Of a stretch of DNA of 64,000 nucleotides, positions 14,260-24,800 are shown piece by piece. The notes under the pieces were generated by a model that saw only the letters and a program-made list of their open reading frames with translations, searched no databases and was not told the origin of the DNA. The position numbers were made by a program, and so were the translations under genes. Location of the stretch: the NCBI RefSeq assembly GCF_024323335.1, contig NC_066581.1:441713816-441777815 (forward strand). Reading direction: 5' to 3'. Origin of the DNA: Lathyrus oleraceus. Lineage: Eukaryota > Streptophyta > Magnoliopsida > Fabales > Fabaceae. Positions within the stretch are counted from its first letter, which is position 1, and each line of letters starts with the position of its first letter.

Positions 14260-15059
14260 AAGATGGCGATAGAACAGCTAGCAAGAGGTTCTCAGGTACC
14301 GTTAACAAGCTCATGAATTTAACTTTCAAGCAAACCCCATGCCTTATGGTTTAAGAGTCTGTTTGATTATAAGCCTTTAGAATGGTTATATATACTTTAG
14401 AAAAGGGCTATCTCTCTCTAGCTTTCCTTTCTTGCTTGCTTTCTAGCCCTGATGCCAATGCCCTTTCTGTTCTCGAGTCTTTGCAATCTTCTGCCATTCC
14501 TCGACTTTGAAATGGTTAGACCAATGTCTTCGAGTCCGGTTGAGAAATAGCGGATTTGAGTACCGAGAAGTAAGTATGAGTAAGGTCCGGGTCTGGTTGA
14601 GTAACTCAGGATAGAGAGAGTCCTTCATTTCTAAAGTATGAATAAATAGTAGACATATAGCTGCCTTTTAGGTATTGAATCCCTGGCCGGGAAGCGTGAA
14701 CAATAACATGAGCCTTTAAGGATAGAGTGACCCGATGGGTTGTCCATTCTTTCGGGTATTCACTCAAAAATCATTGAATTGAATAAGGTTATTCAACTTA
14801 GGACTCCCTTACTAAGCTTTCAGGAAAGTATGAGATCTCATTGTCTTCCTAAAGCCTTTTTAATCATAAATGAACAGATATAAGATAGATGTAGAGACTC
14901 ATCCTTGATTCCTATCGGTTAGGGCCCTTGAAGAACCCTCCACGAATTATCGATAGTAGTTTACTAATCCAAGGAAGGAGTAATGCGAATAATTGATTTC
15001 TTTCGTACCCATTCACAAGAAACAAGGGTCTCAAGCAGTGTGTCCGTGGTCACTCAAAA
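14260..15059. other. Mitochondrial-like non-coding DNA, segment 2
   Basis: Continuation of the GC-richer host sequence beyond the solo LTR. I see no domain, RNA gene or repeat. The minus open frame at 14443-14628 is short and unrecognised. Confidence 0.4.
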
Positions 15060-15197
15060 CATAGGATTTTCGGCATCAAAGAGCGCGTGGGACAGGTGAG
15101 GGGAGGAAGGTCGGGATGAAGCAAGCAGTTAATCCCTTGCTGGTTAAAAATAGCAGCATCAGTATTAAAATTATAAACACCATGGGATGGGGCCTGC
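15060..15197 (-). pseudogene. LINE RNase H fragment, downstream part
   Basis: Read on the minus strand from 15197, this gives PSHGVYNFNTDAAIFNQQG, the start of the RNase H domain found at the C-terminus of plant L1-type LINEs (pattern P-x-G-x-x-K-x-N-x-D-A-A). Recognisable similarity fades after about 50 residues, so the left limit is approximate. The upstream part of the same LINE lies at 18023-18365, and the two were joined before the solo LTR at 15198-18017 inserted between them. Confidence 0.6.
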
Positions 15198-15504
15198 TGT
15201 AACAACCCAATTTTTAGTATTTATTTATTATACTATTATTATTATATTTTATTTAATTATGTGGAGTGTTAATTAATTAATTAGTTGTTAGGTAGTATAA
15301 TAATTGATTATATTAATTAATTTGGTGTGTTAATTAATTATTTAGTTGATATGAGATATAGTGAATAATTGAATTAATTAACTTGGTGTGCATATTGAGT
15401 GGTTTAATTTATTTGAATTAAATAGAGATATTTAAATATTAGGTCTTATTGGGACTATTAATTAAATTAGATGTATTATGCTTTAAGCCCAAATAGAATA
15501 CTAA

Positions 15505-15512
15505 TATAAATA
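15505..15512 (+). promoter_or_regulatory. Candidate TATA box of the solo LTR
   Basis: TATAAATA lies about 308 bp into the LTR and is followed by a purine-rich leader containing AGAAGCTAGGGTTTCC. This is the position expected for the U3/R promoter. If used, everything downstream, including the AACCGGTT array, would be in the transcribed R-U5 part. The start site is inferred, not observed. Confidence 0.45.
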
Positions 15513-15915
15513 GTAAGAGGAGAGGGAGAATAAGATTCATTTGATCATTTGACAAAAATAGAGAAAGAGAAGAGGAAAAGTAAGGAGAAGAGGGGAAGAA
15601 CAAAAGAGAAGCTAGGGTTTCCATCAAATTGAAGAGGTAAGGGGGGAATCCTTGTTATTATGGGTTAGTATGATCGGGTCAATGGGTAGAAGCATGTTTA
15701 GGTTAAAATCCCTAATTTTGTATGGTTGTTTGGAATTGTTAGGTTTGATGAGTACCCTTGATTGTGGTGATTTAATTGTGTTAAAAGTGAAAATTAACGT
15801 TATATAATTAGGGTATTGTATGAGTTATAATTTTCTGAACGTTTGGCTTTTTACGGAATCGAAATCGGAGGTCCGGAAAGTCCTCCAACGATGAAAAATG
15901 CAAAAAAATTCTGAT

Positions 15916-16155
15916 TCTGTTTTACAGTAACCGGTTACTCACCGAGCGTTAACCGGTTAGTTGCTTAAAAATCTGTTAATTCTGTTTTACAGTAACCGGT
16001 TACTCACCGAGCGTTAACCGGTTACTTGCTTAAAAATATGTTAATTTTGTTTTACAGTAACCGGTTACTCACCGAGCGTTAACCGGTTACTTGCTCAAAA
16101 ATCTGTTAATTCTGTTTTACAGTAACCGGTTACTCACCGAGCGTTAACCGGTTAC
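15916..16155 (+). repeat. Four-copy 65-bp tandem repeat with paired AACCGGTT palindromes
   Basis: Units start at 15916, 15981, 16046 and 16111, exactly 65 bp apart and nearly identical; the last is partial. Each carries two perfect AACCGGTT palindromes whose starts are 22 bp apart. The same paired motif, 21 bp apart and in three 72-bp units, occurs in the Tekay LTRs at 54200-54385 and 60568-60750. Confidence 0.9.
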
Positions 16156-16245
16156 CACTGTTGAAAAATGAAAAATTGAGATTTTAAATGCTGTATTCGT
16201 TTTGGAATGAAATCTAATTGTGCGTAGTTGATAATTAGCCTATAT

Positions 16246-16483
16246 TTGTGAATGATATAGTGTTATGAATGTGTATATGTACCATTAGTGGATTTGTGAA
16301 TGATATATTGTTATGAATGTGTATATGTACCATTGGTGGATTGTGAATGATATATTGTTATGAATGTGTATATGTACCATTGGTGGATTGTGAATGATAT
16401 ATTATTATGAATGTGTATATGTACCATTGATGGATTTGTGAATGGTGTATTTGTTATGAATGTGTATATGTACCATTGGTGGA
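16246..16483 (+). repeat. Five-copy 47-49-bp tandem repeat
   Basis: The core GTGTATATGTACCATT recurs at about 16271, 16319, 16366, 16413 and 16462, inside longer near-identical units containing TTATGAAT. It is a second array in the same solo LTR, unrelated in sequence to the first. Confidence 0.9.
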
Positions 16484-16625
16484 TAATTCATAGAGTTGAA
16501 TTGTGGTGATATGTGGAATGTTAAGATGGTAGAGATGATCTTAATTGCATATGTATTGGTATTTGTACATTCAATCATGGCATGGTCGGCTTCATAGTGA
16601 AGCGGTGAAACTGTGGGTTCACATA

Positions 16626-16985
16626 GACGGTGATCCTTAATTGGAAATAGATGTAGCACACGTTGATCCTTAATTGGAAATAGGCGTGGTAGATAGACGG
16701 TGATCCTTAATTGGAAATAGACGTAGCACACGTTGATCCTTAATTAGAAATAGGCGTGGTAGATAGACGGTGATCCTTAATTGGAAATAGCCGTAGCACA
16801 CGTTGATCCTTAATTGAAAATAGGCGTGGTAGATGTAGCACACGTTGATCCTTAATTGGAAATAGGTGTGGTAGATGTAGCACACGTTGATCCTTAATTG
16901 GAAATAGGCGTGGTAGTAGACGGTGATCCTTAATTGGAAATAGACGTAGCATACGTTGATCCTTAATTGGAAATAGGTGTGGTAG
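16626..16985 (+). repeat. Ten-copy 33-42-bp tandem repeat
   Basis: About ten copies of a unit built round TTGATCCTTAATTGGAAATA, alternating between two tail types (GGCGTGGTAGATAGAC and GACGTAGCACAC), which gives a higher-order pair structure. It is flanked by related sequences (AAGCGGTGAAAC at 16600 and 17043). The repeat is open in several minus frames, which explains the repetitive open frames there. Confidence 0.9.
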
Positions 16986-18022
16986 TGGCTTTGATCTTGT
17001 CCCGATCGGAAGCGTGGCTTGGATTCTAGATATTGAATCGGAAAGCGGTGAAACATTGGGTTCACATTGAGGTACCACATGCATAGAGTCACATGTCTTG
17101 CATTGAGTTGCATTAGAGTCATTTGATAATTGAGTGTATGCATTGTTGTAATTGTGATGTGTGTATGAGATATGGTAATTGACTTTGGTGATGTGTGAGT
17201 ACATAACTTGATGTGATTGTGATGTGTGTATGAGATATGATAATTGAATTTGGTGATGTTTGGATACATAATTTGGAAAATATGTGATTATGTGATAATT
17301 GTAGTTATGTGTATATTTTGGGAATATAGTATTGGATTTTAATATTGTACTCCTTGAGTTTTGATGGATGTTTGAAACATGTGAAATAAATGTTGACGAA
17401 TATTATTTACACGGTTATACGAAGTGTGATGAATTCCTTTAATTGTTGATTTAATCATTGTGCCTTATTATACTTCTTCATAATGATTTGAATTCTCACC
17501 CTTTCTGTTTGAATGTTACCTTTACATGGGTATCGTGCAGATACTCCGGAGTAGTATTGCTGAAGTAAGTGGACGGTAGCTTACTCGAGCTTTAGCTGGA
17601 GAGTTTCCGTATTTTAGTTTGAAGACTAGGTAATGAGTCAATGCTCTGGTCATGTAACACTGGGTAGATTAGTAGTATTGAACTCGTATCTTATTTAGAT
17701 ATGCATTACGTTATTACTTGTTTTATTTTATCTTGAAGTGATTGTTGAGAGATGATCATGGTATGGGACATGGATCATTTTATGAAATGCATGAGTATTC
17801 ATTATTTTCCGCTGCAAACGCATATGCTTGAATATTCATGATAAGTGAGATGTGTTATTTTAAATGACCAGGTGTATTGTATATTGATGATGAATGATGT
17901 TGGTTTTTGAAAGCTTTTAGTTTTTGAAAACGTCGATGTGACACCCTTTTGTCTATATGCGTGCTTATTTACTCTGATTATATGTTAAGTATTTTGGGGT
18001 AGAAAAGGGGTGTTACACCTGC

Positions 18023-18365
18023 CAATAGGTGTTTGCACAATTTGTAGCTTCTCCTTCTTATACTATTAGAAGAAGCCGATTGCTTTGTTCACCACATCCA
18101 CAAGATAGTTCTGTATGTCCTGGAACAACAACTAATTTCTATCACTCCATAAAGCCCATGCAACTACTAGCATCAGTTCCAGCTGCTCTTCATCAAGACA
18201 CTTCCCCATCTCCTTCACCCAATTTGAGAGAGAGCATGCATCTATTGAGTATGAAGGGCGAACGAGTAGAGTAGCCAAACGCCAGATGCCTAGGGACATC
18301 CCTTTAAAACACGAATGGTAAATTCAGGCTCCATTCCACATCTGTCACAAAGCAGGTCAACCTCC
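18023..18365 (-). pseudogene. LINE C-terminal fragment: zinc-binding and RNase H linker
   Basis: The minus strand encodes CDRCGMEPEFTIRVLKGCP, matching the zinc-binding region (CxxCG...E...H...CP) after the reverse transcriptase of plant LINEs. After a frameshift comes a stretch with WVKEMGKCLDEEQ and VVAWALWSDRN, the linker typical before the RNase H. A TAG follows CP and another follows WSDRN, so it is dead. The reading continues across the solo LTR into 15060-15197. Upstream (higher coordinates) I cannot follow the reverse transcriptase with confidence, so the fragment is 5'-truncated, as is usual for LINE copies. Confidence 0.7.
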
Positions 18366-19759
18366 ATCTTTCTTTTCCCATTTCATCCGTCTTGCATAAA
18401 AAAACCACCTAAATCCACATCTAAAAGGGAGCCCGCGATAAAAATACCTCCTCTATGAGATCTCGGTGCTACTGCCCAACCCCACCTTAATTTTTTTTGA
18501 ATCACGACTACTCGACTTTTTTTTCCTAAGCAAAGATCTAGAGGGGAGGAGCTCTTCTTGTGTAGTATACCTTTTCCCCTAAATTCCAGGCTCGTATTAA
18601 TAACCAGTATAACCCCAGACCTTTTGAGCAAGCGCTATGGAGATAGAAAATGCTAGCGTTAGCCCACCCTTCCACATTGCAAGATCTCTGGGTGTTCTTT
18701 CCATTAAAGCTTCAGTGGCCACCTCCCTGGCTAGCTCACTAAGGTGGTATACTAGCTATCTGACTTCTGCGGAAGAACTTGTCGGTTCCTCGATTTGTGT
18801 TGCCTCCACCAGCTGCTGTAAATCAGGGATGCTTGGGGGTCTCTGTGCTAGACAGTCCCACCATATCGTGCACCCAAGATATAGCACCGATAAGATTAAG
18901 TTGAGAAAGTGACGCGGTGCCCTTGCCCGACCCCGCCTGTGAGTTCTTTGTTGCCCCGGGTGTACCTGTAGCTCTCTGGTCTTGACCCACGCACGACCTA
19001 AGAGCTTTTTATCTTGTAATGCCCCATAGGACTCTCTCGGGTGACCTAAGCATTTGGTACTTTGATCTTTTATTAGGTTGGTGCCAGGTAAATAAGGGGC
19101 TCAAGAATCCATTCCTGTCAGCATCTTAGTATATGCCCCTCCTTCCGTTTCTAGGAAATTCGACCTGAGGCCAAAAATCAGTATATGAAAAATCACTAGA
19201 TGACAATCGAAGTCCCTTTTTCTTTATTAAAAAAGGCTTTTCGCCCTCAACTTTGTGCGTGCCTTTAGGCTTTGAGGAAGAAAAGTTGTTGTCAACTCTA
19301 ACACCTTTGGGTCAGATCCTGCCCCACGTGGTCCTCACTTCAGGTCCCACATTTCTCTTACTTTGTTTGATGTCCCTCACATCTCTTTCCCCTTCTAGGT
19401 CAGGTTCGTCTTCAACACTTCTTTCTAAATCAGTTCTTGTTCATTTCATTCATGGTGCTCTTGGGACAATAGTCTAATCTGGAGGGGGGAATTTGGATGT
19501 TTTTCTGTATTTATCATCATTATGGGCCATATGGCCAGATCGACGTTGTCAGAATAATAGTGTCCAGGGCCTGCCCCTTTTCAAAGTTTGAATGCCTCAC
19601 CCATGTGATATCTGCTAAAGGCTTCATCTGTGAGGTGATAATTTCAGCCATATCTTTCCTTCGGGGTTCCACCTCTTAAAGCGGTCAGCGGGCATAATTG
19701 AAACAATAAAGGCATTATATGTTCTCGTTCTCGATGCTCCGGTCAAGGTCAATTCTCTA
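18366..19759. other. Unclassified GC-richer host DNA, segment 3
   Basis: No gene is recognised. Short plus-strand frames at 18637-18912, 19253-19477 and 19497-19679 show no domain. Part of this stretch could be more of the LINE (upstream on the minus strand) or mitochondrial-like DNA. I cannot decide from the sequence. Confidence 0.3.
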
Positions 19760-19764
19760 CTTGT

Positions 19765-21174
19765 TGAAATTCTAGTTATCAGACTTTGGATGTCACACTG
19801 GTTGTTATGACATCCAATTCTGCACAGACAGGGATTATGCAGAACTTAACAGTAAGTGCAGTAAATAACACAAGTAATTGTTCATCCAGTTCAGTCCAAC
19901 ATGACCTACGTCTGGGGGCTACCAAGCCAAGGAGGAAATCCACTATTAGTAGTATCAATTCAAAGCTAAACTCACCCGTTTACAACTTATCACTTAATCC
20001 CTACCCAATGCAATTTCAATCTTAACCTAAGATCAGAGTTCCAACTCACTCCCCCTCAATCACCTCAGTGATTACTATCTTTAAACAATATTAAAGACAA
20101 GTTGAAGTCACACTTCAAACAACTCTTGATTGTGCTTCACAGCTTTAATCAAGATACACAACACTCACGCTTAAAAGCTTTGAGTGACACAACACTTACA
20201 ACTCAATGAACACCCTATGCCAAAGCTATCATCTACTTGATAATGACTTGGCTTACAAGATACGTCTAATACAAGACTCACAAAAATACAGCAGTGAAGT
20301 ATGATGGACACACAAAATCTTCACGCCTCAAAATCCCTGAAACTGAATGAAGGAACGCCTTCCTTTTACATTGCAGTATCCTGGGCTTTTGCACCTGTAT
20401 TCTCCTGAATTTAAGGTCACACAAGTTCCCATAAATTCAACATTTAGGTTACTAACAAATAGGCTATTTGTTAGGTTCATTGAATGTAGATTGGTTGTTG
20501 ATTTCCTGGTTTTTCTCTAAGCTGTTGACTTCCTGAAGAATAGCCTGAGAAAAAGCTGAAACAGAAAACTGAACAACCTACAATATAGCATATGCTGTCA
20601 GGCATGAATGTCACGACATTCAGCTTGACATCAAGGTCCATATGCTGAGTCTGTTTTTCCAGAAAACAGACTGTACAATTTTGCTGACCTGTACATGATC
20701 AAAATGACCATACTACAGTGAAAGCTTACATTAATAAATGTCAAAGTGTCCAACTTAACATTTACACAATTGGCCTTAAGTTAGTTCTGTTATTCTCTTG
20801 AAGAACAAACTAAGTTACATGCTGAAGTATAGCAGATCACCACTCTGTCTAATGTTCAGTAGCTGCTGTCAATGATGAATGTCATAACATCCAGTTTGAC
20901 ATTCAGTCAGTAGGCCTTATGCCAGGTCTGGTCTTTCCTTGATAACCAGAATGGAAATAAATACTAAGTTCTAACAGAACTCCTGCTGTTCTATTCCTTA
21001 GTATCTGTTGACAGGTATCAATGTCACAGCATCCAGTTTGACATTCAATAAAACCTGTGTTAGCTAGTCCTGCAGTAGCTACAATGTAGTCACACATACA
21101 TGTCATGACATCAGTCAAGACATTAGTACCCATCTAGTGTTTTACCATATAATGCAGCCAATTAAACACCTACA
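19765..21174 (-). repeat. 3' LTR of the SIRE-type copia element
   Basis: 1410 bp. On the minus strand it starts TGTAGGTGTTTAATTGG and ends GAATTTCA. It aligns over its full length, without gaps that I could see, with 26585-27994. Where the related solo LTR (28086-29564) has TATAAAAG this copy has TGTAAAAG (plus strand about 20362-20372), so its TATA box is altered. Confidence 0.95.
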
Positions 21175-21189
21175 AACTCCCCCTTTGGC
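21175..21189 (-). other. Polypurine tract of the SIRE-type element
   Basis: The minus strand reads GCCAAAGGGGGAGTT directly before the 3' LTR start TGTAGG. It is the plus-strand primer site. Confidence 0.85.
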
Positions 21190-21561
21190 AAATTTTTGGC
21201 TAAAACACTTTGATCCCCATAACAGAGTTCATGGCAGCGGAAACACACATCTAGCAGGAAATAATACTAGCTAATACACACAGAGTGTCAGCACACTCAC
21301 ACACATACAGAAGTTAAATAAACTTCACACACAATTGCTGCAGGGGAGGAATCTGTCGTCCTGAGAGTCTGTTGTAGAGACCCATGAGTGTCTGTTGTAG
21401 AGACACCCACTCTGTTTGTTCAGGGGTTACTCCCCCTTTTTGTCAAAAATGTTGCCAAAGCCAACAACATAACCAGAGAATAACGACAGAGTTACAGACT
21501 TGGTTTTACTTCACAGTTTCAACCAAGTTACCATCCACTTGATCTTGCTTCACAGCTTTGA

Positions 21562-21831
21562 TCAAGTAATCACCCACTTTTGCTTTACAGTAGGTACCAC
21601 CATATCAGATGCCATGATGTTGTTTCTGACATCCAGAACCACTCCTGCATGAACAACATCCTTGAAATCCTGCAGATACATTGGCCTTCTCACAGTAGGG
21701 TGTCTCCTTACCCTCCTGTAACCACCCTTGTTGCAGGTAGCATAGCTATGATCTGGTGACCAATCATAGCCTAGTACAAATTGTTTAATAGGCAGAGATA
21801 TTAAACAATTTATCCCAAACATCAGTGGTTG
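21562..21831 (-). CDS. In-frame readthrough extension after SIRE pol
   Basis: Directly behind the UAG that ends pol, the same frame stays open for 89 codons to a TGA at 21562-21564. The first codons are CAA CCA, so the stop context is UAG CAACCA, a match to the UAG-CARYYA leaky-stop motif known from tobamoviruses and proposed for expression of the env-like gene of soybean SIRE1. The extension is far shorter than a SIRE env-like protein (several hundred residues), and I recognise no signal peptide, membrane helix or coiled coil in it. It contains an Arg-rich patch (GYRRVRRHPTVRRP). It may be the truncated start of an env-like ORF or a chance extension. Confidence 0.5.
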   Translation of the reverse strand, partial: QPLMFGINCLISLPIKQFVLGYDWSPDHSYATCNKGGYRRVRRHPTVRRPMYLQDFKDVVHAGVVLDVRNNIMASDMVVPTVKQKWVIT

Positions 21832-24800
21832 CTATAAGGTCTCAGAGAGACATATTCCCAGTTTGCTCCTTAAGTTTTCAAATTGAGTAGCATCTAGAGC
21901 CTTTGTAAATATGTCAGCCAGTTGAAGATCCGTGGCTATATGTTCCAAAGTGATCACCTTGTCTTCCACCAGATCTCTGATGAAGTGGTGCCTAATGTCA
22001 ATATGTTTGGTCCTGCTGTGTTGGATGGGATTCTTGGAGATATTGATGGCACTGAGATTATCACAGAATAATGTCATGACATTTTGAGTGACATTGTACT
22101 CAGTGAGCATCTGTTTCATCCAAACCAGTTGGGAACAACTGCTTCCAGCCGCTATGTATTCAGCCTCTGCAGTGGACAGAGAGACACAGTTCTGCTTCTT
22201 GCTGAACCAAGATATGAGGTTGTCTCCTAAGAAGAAGCATCCACCTGATGTGCTTTTTCTGTCATCAGCACTCCCAGCCCAGTCTGCATCACAATACCCA
22301 GATAGGACAGGCTCAGACCCATGTGAGTACATCATCCCATAGTCACATGTCCCATTGATGTACTTGAGAATCCGTTTGACTTGATTCAAGTGGCTCACCT
22401 TAGGCTCTGCTTGATATCTGGCACAAACTCCAACTGCATAAGAAATGTCAGGTCTACTTGCAGTTAGGTACAGCAGGCTACCTATCATGCTTCTATACAG
22501 GCATTGATCAACACTAGGCCCTCCATCATCTTTGGTTAACTTCAGATGAGTGGGAGCAGGAGTCCTCTTGTGCCTAGCATTATCCATACCAAACTTCTTA
22601 ACTATGTTCTTGGCATACTTGCTTTGGGAGAGAAACATAGAGTCCTCCATTTGGTTTACTTGCATTCCAAGGAAATAGGTCAGTTCTCCCACTAGACTCA
22701 TTTCAAACTCAGACTGCATCTGGTGAACAAATTTTTGAACCATTTGTTCTGACATTCCACCAAAGACTATATCATCAACATAGATTTGAGCTATCATGAT
22801 TTTGCCTTCTTCATCCTTCACAAACAAGGTTTTATCTATGCCACCCTTTCTGTATCCATTTGAGGTCAGAAATTCGGTTAACCTTTCATACCAAGCTCTA
22901 GGTGCTTGTTTCAACCCATAGAAGGCTTTCCTCAACTTGTATACATGCTCAGGTTGGTTAGGATCACCGAACCCTTTAGGTTGTTCCACATAGACTTCTT
23001 CATTCAGGTAGCCATTCAAGAATGCACTCTTCACATCCATTTGAAATAGCTTAAACTTCAGGATGCATGCTACCCCCAACAACAATCTGATGGACTCAAG
23101 CCTAGCCACAGGAGCAAATGTCTCATCAAAATCTACCCCTTCAACTTGAGTGTATCCTTGAGCTACTAGTCTTGCTTTATTCCTAGTAATTACTCCTTTC
23201 TCATCAGATTTGTTTTTGTATATCCACTTGGTACTAATGATGTTGGTCCCTTCAGGTCTTGGAACTAGCTCCCAGACTTCATTCCTTTTGAACTGCTCAA
23301 GTTCCTCTTGCATGGCAGTGATCCAGTATTCATCAATCAGGGCTTCCTTCACATTCTTTGGTTCAACCTTGGATACAAAGCAGGAATTTGAGTTTATTCC
23401 TCTTGACCTGGTAGTTACACCACTGGTGGGATCCCCTATGATAAGATCCTTAGGGTGGTCTTTCTGAATTCTGATAGATGGCACTTTGATGGTTGCATCT
23501 ACTTCACATTCAGGAGGAGGTTCCTGTACTTCTTCAGACTTGACTGGATTGTCAGTTGAACTGTCAAGGAATGTTTCAACATCCTCCATGACATCGGTTC
23601 CTTCCTCTTTATCGTCCACAATGACATTTATGGATTCCATCAGGACATTGGTCCTGTAGTTGAACACTCTGTAGGCTCTGCTGTTTGTGGAGTATCCCAA
23701 AAATATACCTTCATCACTTTTGGGATCTAGCTTCCTTCTCTGTTCACGATCTGTGAGAATGTAGCATTTACTTCCAAAGATATGAAAGTACTTCACAGTG
23801 GGTTTTCTGCCTTTCCATATTTCATATAGAGTGGAGGAGGTTCCTTTTCTCAAGGTGACTCTGTTGTGAACATAGCATGCGGTGTTCATTGCTTCAGCCC
23901 AGAAGTGCATGGGGAGCTTCTTTGCATGAATCATTGCTCTGGCAGATTCTTGAATAGTTCTATTTTTTCTTTCAACTATTCCATTCTGCTGAGGAGTTAT
24001 AGGTGAGGAGAACTCATGACTTATTCCTTCAGACGAGCAAAACTCATCAAATTTGGAATTCTTGAACTCCGTACCATGATCACTTCTAATTCGGACCACA
24101 CAACTGTCCTTTTCCCTTTGAAGTCTTATGCACAGGTCTTTGAAGACATCAAATGTATCTGACTTCTCTCTGATGAAGCTTATCCACGTGTATCTGGAAT
24201 GGTCATCCACCACCACGTATGCATATTTCTTCCCACCAAGACTTTCAACCTGCATAGGTCCCATTAGGTCCATGTGCAACAGTTCCAGAACTCTGGAGGT
24301 TGTGGGATGTCCCAGCTTTGGATGTGACATCTTGGTTTGCTTGCCCACCTGGCATTCTCCACAGACTCTTCCTTCATCAATCAGGAGCTTTGGAATTCCT
24401 CTGACAGCTTCCTTGGATATTATCTTCTTCATTCCCCGTAAGTGGAGATGTCCAAGACGTCTATGCCACAACTTCACATCCTGTTCTTCCTTGGCTGAGG
24501 AGCATGTTGTGGAAAAGTTTGAGACTTCAGGTTCCCACAGGTAGCAGTTATCTTTGGACCTGGTTCCTCTCATAACTTCATGATTGTCACCATTTGTCAC
24601 AATGCATAGCTCCTTAGTAAACTGAACATGAAACCCTTGATCACACAGCTGACTTATGCTGATGAGGTTTGCAGTTAGTCCTCTTACTAACAGCACATTA
24701 TTCAGTTTTGGCACTCCAGAACAGTCCAGTTTGCCCACACCTTTTATTTTTCCTTTGGCACCATCACCAAAGGTCACATAGCTGGTAGTGTGAGGTTGAA

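Larger units (their letters stand above)
15198..18017 (+). mobile_element. Tekay-type Ty3/gypsy solo LTR, TSD CCTGC
   Basis: A 2820-bp unit starting TGTAACAACCC and ending GGGGTGTTACA, flanked by CCTGC at 15193-15197 and 18018-18022. It has no internal coding region and no partner LTR, so it is a solo LTR. It is a diverged relative of the Tekay LTRs at 53183-55036 and 59546-61400, in opposite orientation. The shared parts are the ends, a segment around 15857-15895 (GGAGGTCCGGAAAGTCCTCC with flanks) and paired AACCGGTT palindromes. It contains a TATA-like box and three separate tandem arrays. The open frames at 16405-17269 on the minus strand come from the third array and are not genes. Confidence 0.85.

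Noticed and set aside
15916..16985. Possible CRISPR-like array
   Set aside because: Units are contiguous tandem repeats with diverging copies, no unique spacers, inside a plant LTR.
16405..17269. Repetitive open frames of 108, 199 and 154 codons on the minus strand
   Set aside because: They are products of the 33-42-bp tandem array, which has no stop in several frames; no domain, and they lie inside a solo LTR.
21175..21561. A full env-like gene downstream of SIRE pol
   Set aside because: Only about 650 bp lie between pol and the 3' LTR; apart from the 89-codon extension there is no long frame.
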